DNA from: an uncultured Bacteroidales bacterium | GTDB lineage: Bacteria > Bacteroidota > Bacteroidia > Bacteroidales > UBA4417 | Direction: 5' to 3' | Length of the DNA stretch: 58,725 bases | Assembly (NCBI GenBank): GCA_903879715.1 | Contig: CAIRMR010000106.1 | Span: forward strand, 1 to 58,725 | Part shown: positions 34,546 to 42,394 of the stretch, piece by piece | Layout: each line of letters begins with the position of its first letter | Numbering within the stretch: position 1 is the stretch's first letter | The notes under the pieces: model-generated | Database searches by the model: none | What the model was told of the DNA's origin: nothing | Seen by the model: only the letters and a program-made list of their open reading frames with translations | Position numbers and translations under genes: made by a program

Positions 34546-36237
34546 ATGAAGAGTAGCAATAACCGGAAATGTCATTTGTTTTTTATAATCATCCTGATAT
34601 TCAGTAGTCAGGGAAAAGGGTTTTCTAACCCTTTAATTGGAAATGATTCAATACATTCCCGGATTGATTCTCATATTCATTTGTATGATACCAGGCGTGC
34701 AGGGAGTTCTGTTTTTCTGGATCCGGTAAAACATGCTAAGATATATTTTCCTCACTTATCTAATCAATTTGTCGATACTGCCGGTAGGTCTGGTGTTGGA
34801 TATGCAGTTGTGGTAGAGGCAAGTATGCGCCGGGAGGATAATTTCTGGTTACTGGCTCATGTTGATACAGCAGATGCTCTGCTGGCCTTTATCGGTAACC
34901 TCGATCCCATGGATCCTATGTTTGAAAAAGATCTGGATTCCCTTTCAAAAAGTATAAAATTCAGAGGTATTCGTATCCGTCCATCAACTCCTGTTAATCT
35001 GGCAGATACTAAAATTATTGCAAGTTTTGTAGAACTTGCCAGGCGAAACCTGGTACTGGAATTAGGCGGAAATGGTTTTGATCCTCAGCATGTTGCATCA
35101 ATTGCCCGCCGGTTTCCAAACATGCATATTATAATGAATCACCTGGCAGGCGGAACCTTGGCAGGAACCCAGATAAATCCGGCTGATTGGAAAGCCAGGT
35201 TGGCCGTTTTTGCCTCTGAACCCAATGTTTATTGTAAAATATCAGCACTTTTTGAAGCATCAGGCAAAGATCCCGCTCCAATAACATCTACTTTTTATGA
35301 TAAATTGATTGATCCGGTGGTTAGCGCATTCGGTCCCGATCGTGTTATTTTTGGGAGCAACTGGCCTCTCTCCGATATGTTAGGCTCTTATGCGGATATG
35401 GTTAAGATGTTGGATGACTATTGTTCACGACACCCGGTTTTATCTCCTGAAAAGTTGTACTACGAAAATATCAACAGGGCTTATGATATCAACCGCAAAG
35501 AAATAATTTCCCCCGATAATGGCAATGGCCTCATTAAAACCTACTGGAATGGCAAAATGGGTGGCAGCGGATGGTTTGCAGATTCATTGTGCAGCCAGAT
35601 TGATCCTGTCATTGACGATTCCTGGGAAATTGGCTCTCCTGCTTGCGGAGCTGGCGCAATATTCTGGAATGCACGCTGGGTTGGTTTCCTGAAACCTCTT
35701 TATTCCGAAAACCATACTTTTTACCTGACTGTAAATGATTTTGGCAGGGTTTGGATTAATGATATACTCATTATCGATAAGTGGATTGGCGGATCAGGTA
35801 ATGCATGCTATACGGGTTCGGTTGATCTTATTGCCGGGCAGCAGGTTCCGATTAAAGTTGAATATGCAAACTTACTTGACAACGGGTTTATCAGGTTAGA
35901 GTGGGAAAGTCCAGGTCTGCCCCGGGAAGTAGTTCCCGTAAATCAACTTTTCTCACCAATATTTACTGCTCTTCAAAAAACTATTAAACCAGAAGCCTTT
36001 TCTGTTGTACCTAACCCTGCAGTATCCAGAATAACCATATCAGCAGGTAGTTATAGCCTGGATAAGGTTAGAATTATGAATATGGAAGGAAAAATCAAAT
36101 ATCAGTCTGAGGTTGATGCCACTGAATTTGAAATTGATATTTCAACCTGGACAAGCGGGCTCTATTTTGTAGAGGTCCTGATCCACAATGAAATATTTAG
36201 AAAAAAAATCATCGTAAAAAACCAGAATTTGCTATAA
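34546..36237 (+). CDS. Exported amidohydrolase (lactonase-like) fused to PA14 and T9SS domains
   Basis: 563 residues. Signal peptide LFFIIILIFSSQGKGFS. Amidohydrolase_2 domain (about 38-318): His43-x-His45 in DSHIHLYD, a VVVEAS strand, FRGIRIRPSTP, ELGGNG, His199 in IIMNHLAGG, and FGSNWPLSD (about 269-277), where the family usually has GSDWP; Asn272 thus sits at a position normally taken by Asp. L-rhamnono- and L-fuconolactonases belong here and are normally cytoplasmic. A PA14 domain follows (about 328-468: LIKTYWNGKMGGSGWF, FYLTVNDFGRVWINDILIID, VPIKVEYANLLDNGFIRLEW), then a T9SS sorting domain (about 480-563). The export plus carbohydrate-binding-like PA14 argues for action on extracellular lactones or esters of uronic/aldonic type. 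Exact substrate unknown. Confidence 0.8.
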   Translation: MKSSNNRKCHLFFIIILIFSSQGKGFSNPLIGNDSIHSRIDSHIHLYDTRRAGSSVFLDPVKHAKIYFPHLSNQFVDTAGRSGVGYAVVVEASMRREDNFWLLAHVDTADALLAFIGNLDPMDPMFEKDLDSLSKSIKFRGIRIRPSTPVNLADTKIIASFVELARRNLVLELGGNGFDPQHVASIARRFPNMHIIMNHLAGGTLAGTQINPADWKARLAVFASEPNVYCKISALFEASGKDPAPITSTFYDKLIDPVVSAFGPDRVIFGSNWPLSDMLGSYADMVKMLDDYCSRHPVLSPEKLYYENINRAYDINRKEIISPDNGNGLIKTYWNGKMGGSGWFADSLCSQIDPVIDDSWEIGSPACGAGAIFWNARWVGFLKPLYSENHTFYLTVNDFGRVWINDILIIDKWIGGSGNACYTGSVDLIAGQQVPIKVEYANLLDNGFIRLEWESPGLPREVVPVNQLFSPIFTALQKTIKPEAFSVVPNPAVSRITISAGSYSLDKVRIMNMEGKIKYQSEVDATEFEIDISTWTSGLYFVEVLIHNEIFRKKIIVKNQNLL

Positions 36238-36334
36238 GGTTGAAATTCTTACATTCTATTGTTTCCAACTGATTGAATTGAGAATTCACTGAAATGTTTT
36301 CGAATCGAAAAACAGATATTGATAAGCTTAACAA

Positions 36335-39157
36335 ATGAAAAAAAGTCGAATCATCTTCATTATTTTTCTTGCGATGCAGAGCCTGTTTGTTCTGCAGGCT
36401 CAGAATCCACAAATCGCTGGTAAGCCAATTTCTATTGCAGGACAATGGAAGTTTAAACTGGATTCTCTAAATGTTGGAATGCAGGAAGAATGGTTTAAAT
36501 CAAAGCTTTCTCAAAACATTGAGTTACCCGGTTCGTGCGAACAGCGTGGCTTTGGCATAAAAACTACAAAACCAACTGTTGGAAAGTTGACCCGCGTAAT
36601 CAGATACGAAGGAAAAGCCTGGTATCAGAAAGAAATTGAGATTCATAAAGACTGGAAAGGACAGAGAATTGAATTATTTCTGGAACGTTGCCACTGGGAA
36701 AGCAATGTGTGGATCGACGGTAAATCAATCGGGATGCAAAACAGCCTTAGCGCTCCGCACATCTATGATCTGGGTATTCTGAAACCAGGCAAACACCTGC
36801 TTACCATTTGTATCGACAATACCTACAAAATTCCTATTGGTACCTGGGCTCACGCTATTACCGAAGATACACAGGGAAATTGGAACGGAATAATCGGACG
36901 TATGGAACTGACTGCTACCGGGTTGGTATGGATTAAAAACGTGCAGGTTTATCCGGATTTGTTAAAAATCGACATTGGAAATCAAACCGGGGAAGAAGCA
37001 GCGGTGGAAGTTCAGTCTCATAAATTCAAAATTCCGGCTGGTGGCACCCAGGTGGAAATTCCTTTCACAACAAAAGGAAAAAACTGGGACGAGTTTGATC
37101 CTGAAATCAGAACTCTGACAGTAACGCTGACTTCCGGAATCTGGACCGACTCAAAGACTGTGAATTACGGAATCAGAGATTTAAAAATTAAAGACAAGCA
37201 ATTTGTAGTGAATGGCAGGCCAATAATGATGCGTGGTGCGGTTGATGAATGTATTTATCCTTTAACCGGATATCCGCCCATGGATAAAGATGCCTGGCTC
37301 CGGATAATTGGTATTTGCAAATCGTATGGCTTTAACTTTATGCGCTTTCATTCGTGGTGCCCTCCGGCTGCAGCCTTTGAAGCAGGCGATGAACTCGGTT
37401 TTCTCTTTCAGATAGAGCTTCCGCTATGGACGATGGATGCGCCTCATTTTGGCCAGCACCCTGTCCGCGACAAGTTTATCCGTGATGAATTGAATCTGAT
37501 TCTGGAAACATATGGCAACCATCCTTCATTTGCGTTTATGGCCATGGGCAATGAGTCTGCAGGAACCCTGTATGAACTGACAAAGTTTGGAAGGTTAAAA
37601 GATTCACGTCATCTGTACCGGTGCGAAACAGGTAACACTGAAGAAACCGGAGATTTTTTTGAGATCGGGCAACGTGGCATTATTGGTCCGCGTACCGATT
37701 GGGATCGCTGGTCGGCTTCAAATGGCTGGATTGCCGGCACGGAAAATGCAAACCAGAATACCGGAGCCGCAGTTCCAACATTTGCTCATGAAGTAGGCCA
37801 ATGGAGCATGTATCCTGATTTAAAAGAAACAGAAAAATACACAGGCACACTTAAAGCGCTGAATTTTGAAGAATATAAAAAATCGCTGGAAGCGCATCAT
37901 ATGGGAGACCAGGCGAATGCATTCTTCCTGGCAAGCGGAAAATTCAGCGTTTCACTTTACAAAGACGAGATTGAAGCCAGTTTGAGGACTTACCCTTATG
38001 GCGGCTTTCAAATTCTCGAAGCACGGGACTACCCTGGTCAGGGTACTGCCATAGTAGGTTGGCTGGATGCTTTCTGGGATTCAAAGGGATTGATTTCTCC
38101 AGAAGAATTCCGCCGGTTCTGCGCACCAACAGTTTGTTTGTTGCGAATGCCCAAACGGATTTTGCCGGCAAATACAACCTTTACGGCAATTGCTGAAATT
38201 GCTCATTATGGACCTAATGCCATCCAGGTAACGCCCGAATGGAAAATCTCAGACAGCAATGGCAAAATATTAGCAGGCGGTATATTTCCAGTTAAACAAG
38301 CTGAAACAGGATGCAACACGAAGTTAGGAATTTTAAATGCCGACCTGTCGGGCATTCAGGTAGCCGAAAAATTATTGGTGACTCTCAGTGCCGGAGAAAT
38401 TTCAAACAGCTGGGAAATATGGGTTTACCCTGAAATCAGTATTAAAAAACCGGCAAATGTAAAAGTTGCTTATTCGTTTAACAAGGATGTAAAAGACGCT
38501 TTATTGAATGGAGAAAGAGTTATGCTGTTTTCATCTCCCACAGAAGGAATTATCCCATTCCATAAAGGAATGCTCCTGCCCGATTCATTACGGTTTCTTC
38601 CGGAAGCAATGCCGGGAAGCAATGCGATTGAAGGCAGCTTTATGCCGGTATTCTGGTGTACCCGGCTTTTCAATCAAACAGGAACTATGGGCATACTTTG
38701 TAATCCCGGCCATCCTGCGTTTACAGGCTTCCCTACCGAAAATCACAGCAACTGGCAATGGGCTGATTTACTCGGGCATTTTACCGCAGCAAATTCCTTC
38801 CGCGTTGCCGGGGCTCCCGAATCTTTGGCTTTAGATATCGAAAAGGCTGCACCGGATGCATTTAACCGCTCAAAAGCGATTTTACTCGATGGCACACCTG
38901 CCGAATTCAGACCAATCTTGCAAATTATTGATAATTACGACCGTAACTCGAAATTAGGTACCATCTTCGAAACACGCGTAGGCAAAGGGAAATTGTTGGT
39001 TTGTGCAATGGATTTGGAAACGGATCTGGAAAAACGCCCGGCGGCAAAACAACTCCTGCAAAGTTTGCAGAATTATGCTTCAGGTGATAAATTCAGTCCG
39101 GATCATGAATTGTCGGTTGAGTTTCTGGATAAAATTCTCACAAACATGGGAAAATAG
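36335..39157 (+). CDS. GH2 family glycosidase
   Basis: 940 residues, signal peptide IIFIIFLAMQSLFVLQAQ. GH2 architecture: sugar-binding sandwich (ISIAGQWKFKLDSLNVG, IELPGSCEQRG, AWYQKEIEIHKDWKGQRIEL, SNVWIDGKSIG), Ig-like domain, then the barrel (FVVNGRPIMMRGAVDE, GFNFMRFHSWCPP). The acid/base Glu is in MAMGNESAG (about residue 405); a likely nucleophile Glu is in FAHEVGQWSMYP (about 485). The C-terminal roughly 340 residues add further beta domains. Substrate preference (beta-galactoside, beta-glucuronide or beta-mannoside) cannot be read safely. It is 75 bases upstream of the intact GH78, so the two likely act in series on rhamnose-containing side chains. Confidence 0.9.
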   Translation: MKKSRIIFIIFLAMQSLFVLQAQNPQIAGKPISIAGQWKFKLDSLNVGMQEEWFKSKLSQNIELPGSCEQRGFGIKTTKPTVGKLTRVIRYEGKAWYQKEIEIHKDWKGQRIELFLERCHWESNVWIDGKSIGMQNSLSAPHIYDLGILKPGKHLLTICIDNTYKIPIGTWAHAITEDTQGNWNGIIGRMELTATGLVWIKNVQVYPDLLKIDIGNQTGEEAAVEVQSHKFKIPAGGTQVEIPFTTKGKNWDEFDPEIRTLTVTLTSGIWTDSKTVNYGIRDLKIKDKQFVVNGRPIMMRGAVDECIYPLTGYPPMDKDAWLRIIGICKSYGFNFMRFHSWCPPAAAFEAGDELGFLFQIELPLWTMDAPHFGQHPVRDKFIRDELNLILETYGNHPSFAFMAMGNESAGTLYELTKFGRLKDSRHLYRCETGNTEETGDFFEIGQRGIIGPRTDWDRWSASNGWIAGTENANQNTGAAVPTFAHEVGQWSMYPDLKETEKYTGTLKALNFEEYKKSLEAHHMGDQANAFFLASGKFSVSLYKDEIEASLRTYPYGGFQILEARDYPGQGTAIVGWLDAFWDSKGLISPEEFRRFCAPTVCLLRMPKRILPANTTFTAIAEIAHYGPNAIQVTPEWKISDSNGKILAGGIFPVKQAETGCNTKLGILNADLSGIQVAEKLLVTLSAGEISNSWEIWVYPEISIKKPANVKVAYSFNKDVKDALLNGERVMLFSSPTEGIIPFHKGMLLPDSLRFLPEAMPGSNAIEGSFMPVFWCTRLFNQTGTMGILCNPGHPAFTGFPTENHSNWQWADLLGHFTAANSFRVAGAPESLALDIEKAAPDAFNRSKAILLDGTPAEFRPILQIIDNYDRNSKLGTIFETRVGKGKLLVCAMDLETDLEKRPAAKQLLQSLQNYASGDKFSPDHELSVEFLDKILTNMGK

Positions 39158-39231
39158 TAAAGAAGAAATATTTAATGCCATAAGAGATAAAACCAACTGA
39201 AAATACTAAATAACTAAAATCAAAACAAGAA

Positions 39232-41976
39232 ATGAAAACAGCCTTTTTAATACTACTCATTACGTTTTCTGTTCAATTATATGCCGTCAGAGTTTCAAAT
39301 CTCCGTTGCGAATATCTTTCAAATCCATTGGGAATTGATAATGTTAAGCCACAATTAAGCTGGCAATTGAATTCTGATCAAACGGATGATAAACAAAGTG
39401 CTTACCAGGTTATTGTATCCTCTAATCCCGAAAATCTCGAAAAAGGGATAGGCGATTGCTGGAATACAGGCAGGATCAAAACCGGTCAAAGTGTCCAGAT
39501 TCAGTATACAGGTAAGCCCTTAACTTCTATGCAAAAATACTACTGGAAGGTTCGTGTTTATGATAAAAACGGAACCGCCACAGCATGGAGTGAACCCGCC
39601 TGGTGGATTATGGGAATTCTTGACAACAGCCAATGGAAAGCCCGTTGGATAACAGGAGATAACACGCCTGGCAGAGCGATGCCGCTATTTAAAAAGGATT
39701 TTAAGATAAAGCAGGGTTTTAAAAATGCCAGAATTTTTGTATCAGGTCTGGGATATAACGAAGTGTATGTAAACGGAACCAAAGCCGGTGATCATGTGCT
39801 CGATCCGGCACAATCCAATTACAATTCCTATGCACTTTATTCAACGTACGATGTAACCGGTAATATAAAAGTCGGGTTAAACCGCATCGGAGTAATGCTG
39901 GGCGACGGCTGGTACAATCAGAACAAAGCTTTCGGAGTAGATTTTAGCTATGGGAAACCGGTTTTAATCTGTCAGCTTAAAATTGAATATGCAAACGGTG
40001 AAACTGAGCTTGTTGCGTCTGATACCACATGGCAATGTACTGAAGGGCCTGTGATTTCGGCAAATGTTTATGCCGGCGAAGTTTACGATGCCCGGAAAGA
40101 AATTATAAACTGGTGCACTCCCGGTGAAACTAACGCTAATTGGCAACCTGCCGGATTAGCCGCAAATTACCCTCCAGCCTTGAAATCGCAGATGCTGCCT
40201 CCGATTAAGAAAATGAAGGAATTAACACCAAAAAGCTTTTTCCGTGCAAAAGATGGAAAATATATTTTTGATCTGGGTCAGAATTTTGCCGGCTGGGTAA
40301 AAATTAAAGTAACCGAACCCTCCGGAACTGCCATTACAATGAGGATGAGCGAAGAGCTGTATCCGGATAAAACACTTGATTTTACCTCAACCGGAGTTTT
40401 TGCAACCCAATTTACTCAAACCGATACCTACATCTGTAAAGGAGAAGGAACTGAACAATGGGAGCCTCGCTTTACGTATCATGGTTTCCGGTATGTTGAA
40501 GTTTCCGGGCTTTCGGCAGAACCTGATCTGGAAACAATCAAAGGCATTGTTGTATATTCATCCATGGACAATGTGGGCACGTTCAGCTGTTCCGATGATC
40601 AGATAAATCAACTGCATACACTGGCCATGTGGACGCTTACCAGCAATCTGCATGGTTTCCCCAGCGATTGCCCACATCGCGAAAAATGCGGTTGGCTGGG
40701 AGATGCTCACGCCATAGCTAAAATGACAATTTATAACCTCGATATGGAGGCTTTCTGGATAAAATATCTGAACGACATTCGATCCTCTTCAGGTAGTCAG
40801 GGAGTGATGCTTCACCATAAAGCAAAAAACAGCGAATTTTACCAGGCTTATAAAAAAGCCGGTATCCCGTTTATGATCTCTCCCGGCAAACGCGAATGTG
40901 GGGTTGCTTCGCCCGACTGGGGAACAGCCCTGGTTCAGATTCCCTGGTACCTGTACCTGTATTATGGAAATAAGGCAATCATCGAAGATTTTTATCCCGA
41001 TATGAAACTATGGACAAATTACATTGATAGCCTGTCCGTCGACAATATTGTACCGTATGGTTTAGGCGATTGGTGTCCGCCTGGTGGTAACGCTACCATT
41101 GATTGTCCTTACCAGTTGAGCTCCACGGCTTATCATCTTTACGATTTGCAGTTAATGGAACAAATGTCAAAGGTTTTGGGATATTCACGTGATAATGAAT
41201 ATTTCAATAAAAGGCATGCAGTCGTAAAAAAGGCTTTTATTGCAAAATTTTACGATCCGGCAAACAAAACTTTTGGCAGCCAGACAGCCAATTCGCTTGC
41301 TCTTGATTTCGGACTGGCACCTCAAGGTGACGAAAAGGCTGTTTCGTCAGCGATAGCTGTGGATGTTGCTAAAAACTATTCAGGTTTTCACCATACCGGA
41401 ATTTTTGGACTGCCACGGATTTTCGATGCGTTGGCAAGGTATGGTAATGAAGCTTCCGCTGGCAATATCTTGACAGGGAAAGGGAAACTGAGTTTTGAAA
41501 ACATGTGGAAAGTCTATGGCGCAACTACTTTGTGGGAGGAATTACCGGTTGAAGAAAATCCAGATGGCGCGTATAAGGGCGACAAATTCGGCTCGCATTC
41601 GCACCCTATGCAGGGTGGTTTCGATGCATGGTTTTACCAGGGTATAGCCGGAATAAACCCGGTAATTGAAAAACCGGGATTTAAAGCAATCCGTTTCGAA
41701 CCTTTTCTTACTCAGCAATTGAAATGGGCCGAGGCTACACTCAATTCAAAATATGGCCTAATAAAAAGTTCCTGGAAATGGCAGGATAACACTTTTCTAT
41801 GGGAAATAATTGTACCAGCCAACAGCGAAGGAATGGTCATTCTGCCTTTTACTGATTTCACTGCATTGAAGTTAAATGACAGAATTATTCCTTCAAACCA
41901 GATTACAACAAATGCAATAACCGGTAAAAAAGAAATGAACCTTTCTTCCGGTAAATTCCGGCTGGAACTAAAATAA
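39232..41976 (+). CDS. GH78 alpha-L-rhamnosidase, intact
   Basis: 914 residues, signal peptide AFLILLITFSVQLYA. Domains as in family GH78: N-terminal Ig-like (SNLRCEYLSNPLGIDNVKPQ, LSWQL), lectin-like (ARIFVSGLGYNEVYVNGTKA, VLDPAQSNY), linker sandwich (FDLGQNFAGWVKIKV), (alpha/alpha)6 catalytic domain, and a C-terminal sandwich. The acidic catalytic block is SDCPHREKCGWLGDA (about 478-492), and the late Glu lies in GATTLWEELP (about 763-772). It hydrolyses terminal alpha-L-rhamnose from oligo- or polysaccharides in the periplasm or outside. It is about the family's normal length and serves as the intact reference for the broken GH78 at 9062. Confidence 0.95.
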   Translation: MKTAFLILLITFSVQLYAVRVSNLRCEYLSNPLGIDNVKPQLSWQLNSDQTDDKQSAYQVIVSSNPENLEKGIGDCWNTGRIKTGQSVQIQYTGKPLTSMQKYYWKVRVYDKNGTATAWSEPAWWIMGILDNSQWKARWITGDNTPGRAMPLFKKDFKIKQGFKNARIFVSGLGYNEVYVNGTKAGDHVLDPAQSNYNSYALYSTYDVTGNIKVGLNRIGVMLGDGWYNQNKAFGVDFSYGKPVLICQLKIEYANGETELVASDTTWQCTEGPVISANVYAGEVYDARKEIINWCTPGETNANWQPAGLAANYPPALKSQMLPPIKKMKELTPKSFFRAKDGKYIFDLGQNFAGWVKIKVTEPSGTAITMRMSEELYPDKTLDFTSTGVFATQFTQTDTYICKGEGTEQWEPRFTYHGFRYVEVSGLSAEPDLETIKGIVVYSSMDNVGTFSCSDDQINQLHTLAMWTLTSNLHGFPSDCPHREKCGWLGDAHAIAKMTIYNLDMEAFWIKYLNDIRSSSGSQGVMLHHKAKNSEFYQAYKKAGIPFMISPGKRECGVASPDWGTALVQIPWYLYLYYGNKAIIEDFYPDMKLWTNYIDSLSVDNIVPYGLGDWCPPGGNATIDCPYQLSSTAYHLYDLQLMEQMSKVLGYSRDNEYFNKRHAVVKKAFIAKFYDPANKTFGSQTANSLALDFGLAPQGDEKAVSSAIAVDVAKNYSGFHHTGIFGLPRIFDALARYGNEASAGNILTGKGKLSFENMWKVYGATTLWEELPVEENPDGAYKGDKFGSHSHPMQGGFDAWFYQGIAGINPVIEKPGFKAIRFEPFLTQQLKWAEATLNSKYGLIKSSWKWQDNTFLWEIIVPANSEGMVILPFTDFTALKLNDRIIPSNQITTNAITGKKEMNLSSGKFRLELK

Positions 41977-42140
41977 AATATTGGAACAGAAGATGATTCT
42001 CAAAGTAGGGATGTCAAAAAAACTTCCCTAAAAGTGGTTACATCATTTATCCTGTAGACGTGATAATTTCTTAAAGTTTTTCTAAAATGATTGTTCGATG
42101 TTTTTTTGCGGCATTCCAGGTTTTTGCATCCCCCTCTTAT

Positions 42141-42159
42141 CCCCCTTTTGCAAAGGGGG
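42141..42159. repeat. Palindromic hairpin, REP-like, left
   Basis: CCCCCTTT TGC AAAGGGGG: an eight-base perfect stem with a three-base loop. Preceded by another CCCCCTCTTAT run, as in compound intergenic palindromes. Confidence 0.6.
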
Positions 42160-42219
42160 ACGATCAATTTTACTTAAATCCACATTCATGGATCTTTAGA
42201 AAAACCAGCTTAGAACGTC

Positions 42220-42241
42220 CTCCCCCTGATCTCAGGGGGAG
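42220..42241. repeat. Palindromic hairpin, REP-like, right
   Basis: CTCCCCCTGA TC TCAGGGGGAG: a ten-base perfect stem with a two-base loop, followed by GACAGAGAGGG. With the left hairpin 60 bases away it forms a two-arm element; not followed by a T-run, so a terminator is less likely. Confidence 0.6.
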
Positions 42242-42394
42242 ACAGAGAGGGTACTTTTAAAGAAGCATACCTTTTACTTTGGCGCGGAATTGGGGAAGTA
42301 TTTCGAATGTATTCCTCAGCATGAGCTAAATCATTTAAATAATCCTTAAATCAACCATGATCAGTACTCATATTTAAAATCAAAAGTTAAAACT

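Larger units (their letters stand above)
41977..42394 (+). other. Intergenic stretch with two C/G-rich hairpins
   Basis: 418 bases between the GH78 gene and the next enzyme. The middle holds a pair of C-run/G-run inverted repeats (listed separately at 42141-42159 and 42220-42241), resembling REP-like palindromes found between Bacteroidota genes. No open frame or T-run terminator was seen. The last 100 bases are AT-rich and presumably carry the promoter of the following gene. Confidence 0.5.
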
